Source: Oscillospiraceae bacterium (GTDB lineage Bacteria > Bacillota > Clostridia > Oscillospirales > Acutalibacteraceae). Taken from it: a stretch of DNA of 64,000 nt. The stretch is taken from the NCBI GenBank assembly GCA_022763825.1, contig JALEQX010000002.1:1-64000 (forward strand). The letters are read 5' to 3'. Below the pieces are notes generated by a model. That model was not told where the DNA came from. It worked only from the letters and a program-made list of their open reading frames with translations, and did no database searches. Position numbers and translations under genes: made by a program. Shown here in pieces: positions 43,915 through 52,663 of the stretch; within the stretch, counting starts at the first letter, position 1, and every line of letters begins with the position of its first letter.

Positions 43915-44598
43915 TTATATACCGGCTATTGCAAACGCAATTTTCATAAACAAGGAAGATACTGCACTGTTGATGAAATTAAGCGGAACCGAAAGAACGC
44001 CGGTGAAAAGAAGCGCAAATATTACAATAACAATGTATCTTTCATACTGAAGCATTTTGAAATAATATTTCTGAGGAATAATAACGGCAAGAATTCTCGA
44101 ACCGTCAAGGGGAGGAACAGGAAGAAGGTTAAACACGGCAAGTGAAACATTTACCTGGGCAGCATAGAAAAAGAATATATACAGTAAGTTAAAAAATGAA
44201 GCCGACGGAGCAAACCTTGCAAACAAAGCGCCGACAATATAGGATAAAAACGCCATAATAAGGTTAGACACGGGACCTGCCAAAGCCGTCAGCGCAAAAC
44301 CTGAACGGGGATTTTTAAATTTGGAAATATTAACGGGAACCGGTTTTGCATATCCGAAACCGAAAACAAAAATCATTATAGCGCCGATAGGGTCAATGTG
44401 AGCAAACGGACTGAGCGTCAGTCTGCCCTGCAAGCGAGGTGTATCGTCTCCGAGTTTTGTCGCGACAAATGCATGTGCAAATTCATGTACGGGCAAAAGA
44501 CAGAATACAACAAACAGCAATGAAGCGAGTTCGACAAGAAACGTAACAGCGTCAAATTCACCGCCGCTTATCAGAGTTTTAACTGTACTGAATAACAT
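43915..44598 (-). CDS. Site-2 protease family (M50) membrane metalloprotease
   Basis: A 227-residue membrane protein with the zinc motif HEFAHAFVATKLGD near residue 38 and the second motif NLLPVPPLDGSRIL (Asp ligand) near residue 165, among about five hydrophobic segments. This is the small YwhC/SpoIVFB-like form without PDZ or CBS domains, so it is not SpoIVFB itself. Its position before scpA is common in Clostridia. The substrate is unknown. Confidence 0.92.
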   Translation of the reverse strand: MLFSTVKTLISGGEFDAVTFLVELASLLFVVFCLLPVHEFAHAFVATKLGDDTPRLQGRLTLSPFAHIDPIGAIMIFVFGFGYAKPVPVNISKFKNPRSGFALTALAGPVSNLIMAFLSYIVGALFARFAPSASFFNLLYIFFFYAAQVNVSLAVFNLLPVPPLDGSRILAVIIPQKYYFKMLQYERYIVIVIFALLFTGVLSVPLNFINSAVSSLFMKIAFAIAGI

Positions 44599-44612
44599 TG
44601 AATAACCTCCGT

Positions 44613-45452
44613 TTAGTTATAACCGACTATAAACCTGTCCGTCGAAAAGAAATCTTTTTCAATATCTACGGATGAAAAACCTTTAATCATATTTTTAATT
44701 AACGGCGGCTGCAATTCTCCGGATTCGAAAACAAACATTCCGCCTTCGTTAATATACGGCAGCCATTTACTTACTAAAATTCTGTAAAAATCAAGACCAT
44801 CCGCTCCGCCGTCGAGAGCCGAAACAGGTTCTTTTAAAACCTCCGGCTGTAAAGATGCAATTTCATCGGATTCAATATAAGGCGGATTAGATAAAATAAC
44901 GTCCGGACGCGGTAAAATATCGCTGTTATAACCTCGTTTTATATCATACTTTAATATTTTAACATTTTTTACGCCGTTGAGCAACACATTTTTTTCGGCA
45001 TAAGAAAGAGCATAGGGGGAAATATCAAGCAAATATACTTCGCATTCGGGATTATTGACCGCTGCCGAAATACCTATACACCCGGAACCGGTACATAAAT
45101 CAAATATAATTCTTTTCCCCTTATCTTTCAAATAATCATTTGCTTTATAAACAATGAATTCCGTCTCCATACGCGGAATCAAAACACCCTCTCCGAGCTT
45201 AAAGGGAAGAGAACAAAACGTCCATTCTCCGATTATATACTGTAAAGGCTCGTTATGTAACCGACGTTGAGCAAATTCACGGGCTTTTTTTACGTCAGAA
45301 TCCGCACACTCCTCGTTTTGCTGAAAAATCAGGTCATTTTTTTTTATACCGAGACAAAATGCAGTGATTTCCCGAGCTTCAAACGAAGCATTTTCAATGC
45401 CGCGGCTGTCAAGTATTTTTGTTACATTGTAAAGTAATTCTCTTACCGTCAT
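44613..45452 (-). CDS. prmC: Release factor glutamine methyltransferase PrmC
   Basis: A 279-residue SAM-dependent enzyme that methylates the GGQ glutamine of release factors 1 and 2. It has the N-terminal helical domain, the SAM motif DLCTGSGCIGIS and the catalytic SNPPYI. The ATG overlaps the DUF1385 gene by 4 bases. prfA, often next to it, is not here. Confidence 0.95.
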   Translation of the reverse strand: MTVRELLYNVTKILDSRGIENASFEAREITAFCLGIKKNDLIFQQNEECADSDVKKAREFAQRRLHNEPLQYIIGEWTFCSLPFKLGEGVLIPRMETEFIVYKANDYLKDKGKRIIFDLCTGSGCIGISAAVNNPECEVYLLDISPYALSYAEKNVLLNGVKNVKILKYDIKRGYNSDILPRPDVILSNPPYIESDEIASLQPEVLKEPVSALDGGADGLDFYRILVSKWLPYINEGGMFVFESGELQPPLIKNMIKGFSSVDIEKDFFSTDRFIVGYN

Positions 45453-46459
45453 TTTAAAGTATCGTCATTCGGATTATCTGTAATTACAGCCTTAACAGAA
45501 GCAATTCCGACTTCAATCATATCGTCAGTAGGTTCTTTTGTTGAAATTCTCTGCATCCAAAGACCGGGTGCCGATATTATTTTTGTAAAGACGTTATCTT
45601 TACGTCCTGCTAGTTTTATGCATTCATAGCCGATGCCGACGACAAGAGGAAGAACAAGAAGTTTAATAAGCACCCACAGTATACTGTTGTCAAGAATAAC
45701 TGTCGCATTCAATGCATGAAGCACCGACGAGAGCACAGACGAGACTATAATACTGATAATAAGTACGAGGAAAATAAAACTTGTTCCGCATCTCGGGTGA
45801 AAACGTTTCATTTTTCTTACATTTTCGACCGTAAGTTCAAGACCGTGTTCATAGCAGAAAATTGTTTTATGCTCAGCGCCGTGATACATGAATACGCGTT
45901 TTATATCCTTATTAAACGATACGACGAACATATATAACACAAATATAATTATCCTTATAAGTCCCTCGAAAAGCGGGTGAAGATTATGATTTTCAAGCCA
46001 GCCGGCAGAAACATATTTATCAAACAAATCAACACCTTTTGCGGGAAGATACATAAATAACAGTATCGCAATCGCAAATCCGAGAATCATCGATATTACG
46101 GAAATAACGTTCATCATTTTAGGTCCCATTTTATCGTTGAGCCACTTGTCGAGCTTAGACATGTTTTCCGTGTTTTCCTCAGCCTCAAGCTGACCGGACA
46201 GTTCTGCGGATTCCATGAGGCATTTATAGCCGAGAATCATTGATTCTACGAAATTGACAACGCCTCTTATAAGCGGAAGTCTCAAAATCTTATATTTATC
46301 TCCCGCCTTTTTGAAATCTTTCATTTCGGTATAAATAGTTCCGTCGGCTTTTCTGACGGATAATGCGGCACCTTTGGGTCCGTTCATCATTATTCCCTCA
46401 ATCAGAGCCTGACCTCCGACGGAGGTTTTTCTGATTGACGGTTCTTTTGTTTTACTCAT
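45449..46459 (-). CDS. DUF1385 membrane protein
   Basis: A 336-residue integral membrane protein with the DUF1385 signature (GGQALIEGIMMNGP near the N-terminus and the YHGAEHKTIFCYEHG and HPRCGTSFIFLV segments). About five hydrophobic segments occupy residues ~110-290. The function is unknown, although the conserved His/Cys motifs suggest a metal site. In many Clostridia the gene lies between rpmE and prmC; here rpmE is missing and a structured non-coding element lies upstream instead. Confidence 0.9.
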   Translation of the reverse strand: MSKTKEPSIRKTSVGGQALIEGIMMNGPKGAALSVRKADGTIYTEMKDFKKAGDKYKILRLPLIRGVVNFVESMILGYKCLMESAELSGQLEAEENTENMSKLDKWLNDKMGPKMMNVISVISMILGFAIAILLFMYLPAKGVDLFDKYVSAGWLENHNLHPLFEGLIRIIIFVLYMFVVSFNKDIKRVFMYHGAEHKTIFCYEHGLELTVENVRKMKRFHPRCGTSFIFLVLIISIIVSSVLSSVLHALNATVILDNSILWVLIKLLVLPLVVGIGYECIKLAGRKDNVFTKIISAPGLWMQRISTKEPTDDMIEVGIASVKAVITDNPNDDTLK

Positions 46460-46484
46460 ACGCTTTTCCTTTCATCTGCATTCT

Positions 46485-46610
46485 GTCTGTCCGATTTCAA
46501 GTTTAGTACTCCGTACCGCCCAAAACTTTACAAGCATTGCCTCGTCTGACAGCGATTAACTGCGGCTTCAAACTTGACAGGCGGCAGCCTGCCTGCATTT
46601 TTATCCTTGT
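46485..46610 (-). other. Unexplained structured element upstream of the DUF1385 gene
   Basis: The 185-base gap between the histidine kinase and the DUF1385 gene has a compact region with imperfect 27-position terminal inverted repeats: the same distance separates GCA and CAAGTTT on both ends (CAAGTTT and AAACTTG arms near 46498 and 46570). An internal GC-rich hairpin (GGCAGGCTGCC) lies near one end. A 31-codon open frame starts inside it (ATG at about 46600, - strand) but has no good ribosome binding site. It could be a small MITE-like repeat, a leader RNA or a relic of an rpmE leader. Confidence 0.45.
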
Positions 46611-46644
46611 TAAACAAGTCATACTTGCAAACAGAAGTATACTT

Positions 46645-48075
46645 TTAGGCGTTACCGGGTATTAGCGGAAACGTCATTGTAACACGAGTACCGACGTTTT
46701 CCGTGCTTGTAATTTCGAGCGTTCCGTTATGCATTTTTATAATTTCGTCAACGACGGCGAGACCGATTCCCGACCCTCTGACCGAAACATTTGCTTTATA
46801 AAATTTTTCTTTAACATGGGCAAGATCATTTTTAGATATCCCGCATCCGGTATCAGCAATATCAATGACAATATTGTTATCGGTTGTTTTATGTGCGCAG
46901 ACGGATACCTTACCGCCCTGTTTGTTATATTTAAACGCGTTGTCAAGCACGTTTACAAAAACCTGCTTTATTCTGCCTGCATCAGCCGACATGGGAGCCG
47001 TATAATCCGGTGACGAATAACTTAACTCTATTCCGTCGCGTTTTGCTCTGTCCATGAATACAAAAACAGCTTCGTCAAGTTCGGCAAGCACGTCTATCGG
47101 CTCAAAACGAAGAGACAGGCGTCCGCTCTGCATTTTTGAAAAATCAAGCAGTTCCTCAACCAGACCATAAAGCCGATCGGTTTCACTGACAATAACACCG
47201 AGGGCTTTCTCCGTTATTTCTTTATCCTCAGTGCCCATACTCATAAGCGTTTCACCCCATCCCTTAATTGCGGTCAAAGGAGTTCTCAGTTCATGAGATA
47301 CGGTAGATATAAAGTCATTTTTTATCTTGTCCGTCCTTGCTATTTCGTCGGACATATAGTTAAACGTCTCGCAAAGTTCGCCAATTTCGTCATCCTTATT
47401 ATAATCGTCGATTTTTGCATTAAAATCACCCGAGGCAAGCCTTTTTGCGGATTCGTTAATTTTTTTTACGGGATTTACAATTGATTTTATAAAATACAAT
47501 CCCGAAATGCTCACGAAAAACAGAGCAATAATACATGCAATAGATATCAGCACGGTATAAATAACATGCTGACGGTCAAGTCTCCGCAATGAAATTATAA
47601 ATCGTACCGCTCCGCCGATATCATTGCCGTTTGAGGGGAGAATAAATGTTTTTGCAAGCACTTTTTCACCCGTAGAATACCTGCCTATCCATGTTCCTTC
47701 TTTTTCATCTGAACGTTTTGCAGAATCAAAATCAGGCATTTCGGTCTGTTCAACGGGAAATCCCGTGGATGAAACCACCGCAGAACCTTTAGAATTGATT
47801 ACCCAAACCTCCATAAGATTTGAATATGCGAAATTTTCAACAAAATCACGCGCGCCGTTCTCGAAAACATTGTCCGTCGAACCCGTATATGCGCTGAAAA
47901 AATTCTGCATAGACGATACGGATACTCTTGAATCTATTGAACTTTCCGCAATTTTATAATAGTACTGTTTTAAAGCGTAGGAACACAAAACGTTGAAAAT
48001 AATGAGAACCAGCACAATAATTCCGAATGTGTTGACAATCCATCGCCGTGTTATTCCGCTGCCGTGGCTTTTCAT
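46645..48075 (-). CDS. Sensor histidine kinase
   Basis: A 476-residue two-component kinase. Two membrane segments (~12-33 and ~175-197) enclose an extracytoplasmic sensor of about 140 residues; a HAMP domain (VNPVKKINESAKRLASGDF) follows, then HisKA with SHELRTPLTAIKGWGE (phospho-His) and an HATPase with the N box NVLDNAFKYNK, DTGCGI and GSGIGLAVV. No PAS domain is visible. It follows its response regulator by 34 bases. The signal is unknown, but the operon starts with the c-di-AMP cyclase and a lipoprotein, so an envelope signal is plausible. Confidence 0.95.
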   Translation of the reverse strand: MKSHGSGITRRWIVNTFGIIVLVLIIFNVLCSYALKQYYYKIAESSIDSRVSVSSMQNFFSAYTGSTDNVFENGARDFVENFAYSNLMEVWVINSKGSAVVSSTGFPVEQTEMPDFDSAKRSDEKEGTWIGRYSTGEKVLAKTFILPSNGNDIGGAVRFIISLRRLDRQHVIYTVLISIACIIALFFVSISGLYFIKSIVNPVKKINESAKRLASGDFNAKIDDYNKDDEIGELCETFNYMSDEIARTDKIKNDFISTVSHELRTPLTAIKGWGETLMSMGTEDKEITEKALGVIVSETDRLYGLVEELLDFSKMQSGRLSLRFEPIDVLAELDEAVFVFMDRAKRDGIELSYSSPDYTAPMSADAGRIKQVFVNVLDNAFKYNKQGGKVSVCAHKTTDNNIVIDIADTGCGISKNDLAHVKEKFYKANVSVRGSGIGLAVVDEIIKMHNGTLEITSTENVGTRVTMTFPLIPGNA

Positions 48076-48109
48076 TTCAACACCTCTTGAAAGAAAGTAA
48101 AATAATCGT

Positions 48110-48814
48110 TCACGGAATCCACTTATATCCGAGTCCCCATATAGTCGTAAGATGTCTCGGCTTTGACGGTTCTTCCTCTATTTTCATTCTTAGCCTTCTG
48201 ATATTAACATCAACGACCTTTTCGTCGCCGAAATACGACGCGCCCCACACATATTTTAAAATATCATTTCTGGTAAGCGCGACATTAGGATTGCTCAGAA
48301 AATATTCCATTATCTGAAATTCAACCTGAGTAAGGTCAATTAAAACCCCGTTTTTTGTAAGCGTACGGCTTCTGAGATTCAGTAAAAACTCTCCGCCCTC
48401 AACAATATCACTCGCCGACGAAGAAACATGAACATCCTTGTTAACAGTAACCCTTCTGTAAATCGCGTCGATTCGAGCCATGAGTTCGGACGGAGAAAAA
48501 GGTTTCGTTATGTAATCGTCCGCACCAAAAAGAAGCCCTGTCACTTTATCCATTTCCTGAGTTTTTGCCGTAAGCATTACAATGCCAAGAGTATTGCTTT
48601 TTGCCCTCAACTGTTTGCAGACTTCGAGTCCGTCAACAAAAGGCATCATTATATCGAGAAGCGCAACGTCAAAATCACCGTCAAATCTGTCATAAAGTTC
48701 AAGAGCCTGTTTTCCGTTTTCAGCCTCGACCACGTCATAACCGCTTCTTTTTAAATTAATGACAATAAAATCTCTTATTGAATTTTCATCTTCGGCCACG
48801 AGAATTCTTTTCAT
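48110..48814 (-). CDS. OmpR/PhoB family response regulator
   Basis: A 234-residue regulator with a receiver domain (phosphoacceptor Asp54 in ALLDIMMP, acidic AEDEN at 7-11, Lys in ITKPFSPSELMARI) and a C-terminal winged helix (VEFQIMEYFLSN, VDVNIRRLRMKIE). It lies 14 bases after the lipoprotein gene and 34 before the kinase gene. Regulated genes cannot be told from the window. Confidence 0.96.
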   Translation of the reverse strand: MKRILVAEDENSIRDFIVINLKRSGYDVVEAENGKQALELYDRFDGDFDVALLDIMMPFVDGLEVCKQLRAKSNTLGIVMLTAKTQEMDKVTGLLFGADDYITKPFSPSELMARIDAIYRRVTVNKDVHVSSSASDIVEGGEFLLNLRSRTLTKNGVLIDLTQVEFQIMEYFLSNPNVALTRNDILKYVWGASYFGDEKVVDVNIRRLRMKIEEEPSKPRHLTTIWGLGYKWIP

Positions 48815-48828
48815 GTATATTTCACCTT

Positions 48829-50193
48829 TTAAAAATCATCGGCAATCTGTAAAGCCGATTTAATTGTTTCAAGATTAATATTGTACTGTCCGCTTTCATC
48901 AAATATAGAGCAGAAATACGAATATACAGTACCGGATTTCAGATAAATACCGTCGCTGTAACCCGCCGCATCCGAAATCAAAACGGCATTTATTGAAAAA
49001 AGCTTAGTTTTAACTCCGTTTGAACCTATAATGTAAAACAGTGCGCTGTGCGTGTCTGTATCAAAAACGGCGGAAACCGAATTTATTATGCTGTCAGAAA
49101 GCTGTATCGTATATCCGTCCGTGGAATTTCTGATGTATTCCTTAACCTTTTCAAACTGATTTTCACCGCCGATATATGAGTACCATGTAATAAGATTGAT
49201 CTGCTGATTGAGCGATTCGTTATATCTTGACGTAACCTTACTGTCATTAAGATGCTTTGCCGTGGGAATTTCAATATATCCGTCACCGTTAATATCCGAA
49301 CACGTTGCAGTAAGCGTCCTGGCAGTCGGACAGTTTCTTAATGTTAGGATATCGACGTCAACGGGCTTTACAAGTCTTTTTTCGTCAGCATCCCAGTATA
49401 CTATTTCCGTAACATACGACCCCGAAGCAATTTCATCTATGTAAAGATAACATATTCCGTCCCTTACATCTGAAGCAATACCGGCAAACCCCGTATTTTC
49501 GGAGTAAAGAATTGTGTTTGCAAAAGAATAAACACTGCCGTTTTCAGCGTCCATTTTTAAAAATGTTAAATCGGAAGTGTATTTTTCTGCGGTCGAATCA
49601 AGATATGCAAGCGCAATTTCCGTGTATCCGTCCGAATCAATGTCGGCAAAATACATCTGAGTATACGGTTCCATTGCAAGAAACAGGAAACCGCCTTCCT
49701 TCGCCGAAGATGATGAATATATGGACAATCTTTTATTGCTTTTTGAATCAAGAATACTGTAACTGACGAGGATTTCGCACGTTCCGTCATTATTAAGGTC
49801 GACAAAATCAACAGATTCGACTGCACCGCCGTCACCCTTAATATCATTTATACTTATCCATTCATCATCGTTTTTATCAAGAATATTCATATAAACAGTG
49901 TTTTCATCATCTTTTAAAGAATAGAAAACGACCGCCTCGTCGTCACCGTCGGAATCATAATCATTAAGACAAAAAGCAGAGCGGTATTTTCCCGAAGCAG
50001 GCGTTTTCAGGACAATTTCACCCTTATCCATTACCGCTTTTTCAAAAGCAGTCTGAAGCAATGCGTTATCGCCGGTAAGTCCGGGTGGGGCAATCAAATT
50101 CTCCGCAGAATTAAAAGGCGAGGTGCATGATGAAAGAAACATTAATACCGAAAACATAAGAAGAGCTGTAACGGCAATAATTTTTTTCATCAT
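48829..50193 (-). CDS. Lipoprotein with FG-GAP/VCBS-like repeats
   Basis: A 454-residue lipoprotein: signal peptide MMKKIIAVTALLMFSVLMF followed by lipobox LSSC, Cys near residue 23. The mature part carries several calcium-binding-like repeats of the form DxDxDGxxE: DYDSDGDDEAVVF, DLNNDGTCEILVSY, DIDSDGYTEIALAY and DINGDGYIEIPTA. These are typical of FG-GAP/VCBS beta-propellers. It is anchored outside the membrane and is encoded between cdaR and the response regulator, so it could sense or report the wall state to the kinase (inference). GGAGG lies 5 bases before the first ATG; the second ATG is equally possible. Confidence 0.82.
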   Translation of the reverse strand: MMKKIIAVTALLMFSVLMFLSSCTSPFNSAENLIAPPGLTGDNALLQTAFEKAVMDKGEIVLKTPASGKYRSAFCLNDYDSDGDDEAVVFYSLKDDENTVYMNILDKNDDEWISINDIKGDGGAVESVDFVDLNNDGTCEILVSYSILDSKSNKRLSIYSSSSAKEGGFLFLAMEPYTQMYFADIDSDGYTEIALAYLDSTAEKYTSDLTFLKMDAENGSVYSFANTILYSENTGFAGIASDVRDGICYLYIDEIASGSYVTEIVYWDADEKRLVKPVDVDILTLRNCPTARTLTATCSDINGDGYIEIPTAKHLNDSKVTSRYNESLNQQINLITWYSYIGGENQFEKVKEYIRNSTDGYTIQLSDSIINSVSAVFDTDTHSALFYIIGSNGVKTKLFSINAVLISDAAGYSDGIYLKSGTVYSYFCSIFDESGQYNINLETIKSALQIADDF

Positions 50194-50204
50194 GCAAACC
50201 TCCT

Positions 50205-51209
50205 TTATTCACTGTCATTTGAATTTGCAAATGTTATCTCAAACGACGCGTCCGGATTTTCAAAAGAATAATATTCGGAAGCGGGAACAGACGAAGCTTT
50301 AACGGTCATTTTATCTCCGTCTTTTATATTCGACGCCGAAACGGAAGCGATAACAATATTTTTTATCGAATCCGCCTGTTCGGTATCAATTCCGAATTTT
50401 GCAGTTTTCGGATTTATTGAATAACTTATTCCGTCGGCAGTACCGTCAATATTGACGCTCAACGGTATTTCTTCACTTTGCCAAACGCTTATTTTGACCT
50501 TTACTTTTTCTTCGAAATGAATATATTCATTTATCGAAACAGTGTCAACCGCACGCGAACCTTCCAAACTTACAACAGTATCAACCGTCTGTGATTTTGT
50601 AAGCGTTCCGTCGATTTCGGGAGCAACAACTACCCTGTTAACCTTGTCGATTTCCGTTTTCGGTCCGCTTAAAGTAACGCTTGTGGTAAGCGGTGTGACG
50701 TCGTGTATGACATAATCGGAAGCGACCGACTCGGATAGCTTTGATTTATCAACTTCAACATCAAATTTCTTTGATTCCAGAGTATCAAAGTACACTGTAA
50801 CGGACGAAACAGACATATCGACAATCGAAACTTCATCTGAATTCGATAAAACTGCCGCCTTTATCGGCAGATTCGAAATACCGGCAGAGTCAACATCGTT
50901 TGTTTTTGCAACAGCTGAAATATCCTCCGGTTTTAATTTGGAAATAAGATATCTCGGTCCGGACACGGTAATATCGACCGTATTGTTATATGTTCCGAAT
51001 ATCTGATAACTGTTTTTTGAAATAACTCCGTTTTCCATGTCTATCGATATCGGAACGCTTATTGTCGTCTTTTCATCGGGGCTTGCATACATTGCAACGG
51101 CAACCCAAACAACAAAAGCGGCTATAAGAGAAACAAGAAAAACAAATTTGTTATTGTCTAAAAGTTTTTGAAACTTGCTGTCATTTGAATTTTTTGTAGC
51201 GTTTTTCAT
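50205..51209 (-). CDS. cdaR: CdaR-like YbbR-domain protein
   Basis: A 334-residue protein with one N-terminal membrane segment (~19-43, FVFLVSLIAAFVVWVAVAM) and several YbbR repeats outside the membrane, with recurring VTVSGPRYLISKL and VTLSGPKTEIDKV phrases. In Firmicutes CdaR binds and regulates the cyclase CdaA. The ATG overlaps the cdaA stop by 4 bases. The usual third gene of this operon, glmM, is not here; a lipoprotein gene takes its place. Confidence 0.9.
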   Translation of the reverse strand: MKNATKNSNDSKFQKLLDNNKFVFLVSLIAAFVVWVAVAMYASPDEKTTISVPISIDMENGVISKNSYQIFGTYNNTVDITVSGPRYLISKLKPEDISAVAKTNDVDSAGISNLPIKAAVLSNSDEVSIVDMSVSSVTVYFDTLESKKFDVEVDKSKLSESVASDYVIHDVTPLTTSVTLSGPKTEIDKVNRVVVAPEIDGTLTKSQTVDTVVSLEGSRAVDTVSINEYIHFEEKVKVKISVWQSEEIPLSVNIDGTADGISYSINPKTAKFGIDTEQADSIKNIVIASVSASNIKDGDKMTVKASSVPASEYYSFENPDASFEITFANSNDSE

Positions 51210-52108
51210 TCTTTTTTACCCCCTTTTAATCTTTTTACAGGGGATTTTTTTGATTTTGATTTATCATCCTTTTCATGCGGCAAAATCAAGTCACTGAGTT
51301 TACTTCTCAATTCGCTGTCTGTCAAGTCTCTTACAAGTTGACCGTCATATGCAATAGATATAATACCTGTTTCCTCGCTCGTGACAACGACAACGGCATC
51401 ACTCATAAGACTTACTTCGAGAGCCGCTCTGTGCCTCGTTCCGACATGGTCGTAAATTTCTTTCTCGTTTCTCAGAGGGACAACGCACCTTGCGGCAACA
51501 ATTCTTCCTTCATTGATTATTATTGCGCCGTCGTGAAGAGCGGCTTTAGGGAAAAATATGCTCAAAAGCATTTCGTACGTCGTCTGCGAATCAATAGGCA
51601 CGCTCTGTTTCATCAAATCGCCGAGCAGTGATTTCCTCTGAAAAATAATCAAAGAACCGACTTTATCCTCACTCATCTGTCCGCACGCTCTGCAAACTGC
51701 ATTTATAGCGTCAACCGTATCGTTGTCTGACTTATTGTCGGAGAAAAAGGAGAAATTCTTAAGATTCTTACCCTGCCCGAGTCGTTCGAGAACCTGACGT
51801 ATTTCCTTACTGAAAATAATAACAAGGATAACAAGAATATTACTTATAACATTGTCAAACAGGAATTTACTTGCACTCATCTGCAAAACGCTTACTAAAA
51901 TGTACAGCAGAATTACGAGTAAAACGCCTTTTATAATCTGAATCGACTGCGATTTTCTCAGCATTATAATCATGCCGTAAAAAATAACGGCAACAAAAAG
52001 AATATCGAGAATATCCGTTATTGAATTTATACTTGTAACTGCGCCGAAAAATTTAGACCACCATGATGTAAATTCCGACGTAAAGGATAGTGCCATGGGT
52101 ATTATCAT
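51206..52108 (-). CDS. cdaA: Diadenylate cyclase CdaA
   Basis: A 300-residue enzyme making cyclic di-AMP from two ATP. Three membrane segments lie in residues ~25-105, followed by the DAC domain with the DGA motif (LHDGAIIINEGRIVAARC) and RHR motif (GTRHRAALEVS). A Lys-rich C-terminal tail follows. c-di-AMP controls potassium and osmolyte uptake and cell-wall homeostasis. The start ATG at 52108 has GGCGGTGATG upstream. The degrading enzyme GdpP is encoded at 13696-15645. Confidence 0.96.
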   Translation of the reverse strand: MIIPMALSFTSEFTSWWSKFFGAVTSINSITDILDILFVAVIFYGMIIMLRKSQSIQIIKGVLLVILLYILVSVLQMSASKFLFDNVISNILVILVIIFSKEIRQVLERLGQGKNLKNFSFFSDNKSDNDTVDAINAVCRACGQMSEDKVGSLIIFQRKSLLGDLMKQSVPIDSQTTYEMLLSIFFPKAALHDGAIIINEGRIVAARCVVPLRNEKEIYDHVGTRHRAALEVSLMSDAVVVVTSEETGIISIAYDGQLVRDLTDSELRSKLSDLILPHEKDDKSKSKKSPVKRLKGGKKE

Positions 52109-52165
52109 CCGTCATCACCGCCTGTATTAGAATCGGTATTACCGTATTATTATAATTACAAAATA

Positions 52166-52642
52166 TTAATCATTATATATAGTGCAAACTGCGTGCGCAC
52201 TGATTCCCTCAAGTCTGCCCGTAAAACCGAGTCCCTCTTCCGTCGTAGCTTTTACGTTTACGTTCGAAATCTCCGTCTTGCACAACCGTGAAATATTGCC
52301 TGCCATTTCGGGAACGTACTTCCCGATTTTCGGTTTTTGAGCGATAACGGTGCAATCAATATTGCCGACTTTATACCCGAGCGAGCTTATAAGTTCGACA
52401 ACATGCGAAAGTAAAAGCGTACTGTCAATACCTTTATAGCGTTCGTCCGTATCGGGAAAATGTTTGCCTATATCGCCGAGGGCTGACGCGCCGAGAAGAG
52501 CGTCGCACACAGCATGGATAAGAACGTCCGCGTCTGAATGTCCCAACAGACCGTATTCGTAATCAATTTTGACCCCGCCGAGAATCAATTTTCTGTTCTC
52601 TGCAAATCTGTGAACATCGTAGCCGTGTCCTATCCTTATCAT
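52166..52642 (-). CDS. ispF: 2-C-methyl-D-erythritol 2,4-cyclodiphosphate synthase
   Basis: A 158-residue enzyme of the non-mevalonate isoprenoid pathway. Zinc and substrate motifs are [30 protein letters not shown] and [17 protein letters not shown] 52642 is preferred to TTG 52651 because GAGGAT lies 8 bases upstream and it gives the family N-terminus. ispD, its frequent partner, is not next to it; an aminotransferase gene precedes it by 21 bases. Confidence 0.96.
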   Translation of the reverse strand: MIRIGHGYDVHRFAENRKLILGGVKIDYEYGLLGHSDADVLIHAVCDALLGASALGDIGKHFPDTDERYKGIDSTLLLSHVVELISSLGYKVGNIDCTVIAQKPKIGKYVPEMAGNISRLCKTEISNVNVKATTEEGLGFTGRLEGISAHAVCTIYND

Positions 52643-52663
52643 TATTATCAATCCTCGAATAAA

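Noticed and set aside
43404..43949. A 181-codon + strand frame over scpA and the M50 gene
   Set aside because: The scpA frame on the other strand has clear family motifs, whereas this frame is rich in Phe/Ile/Arg with no pattern.
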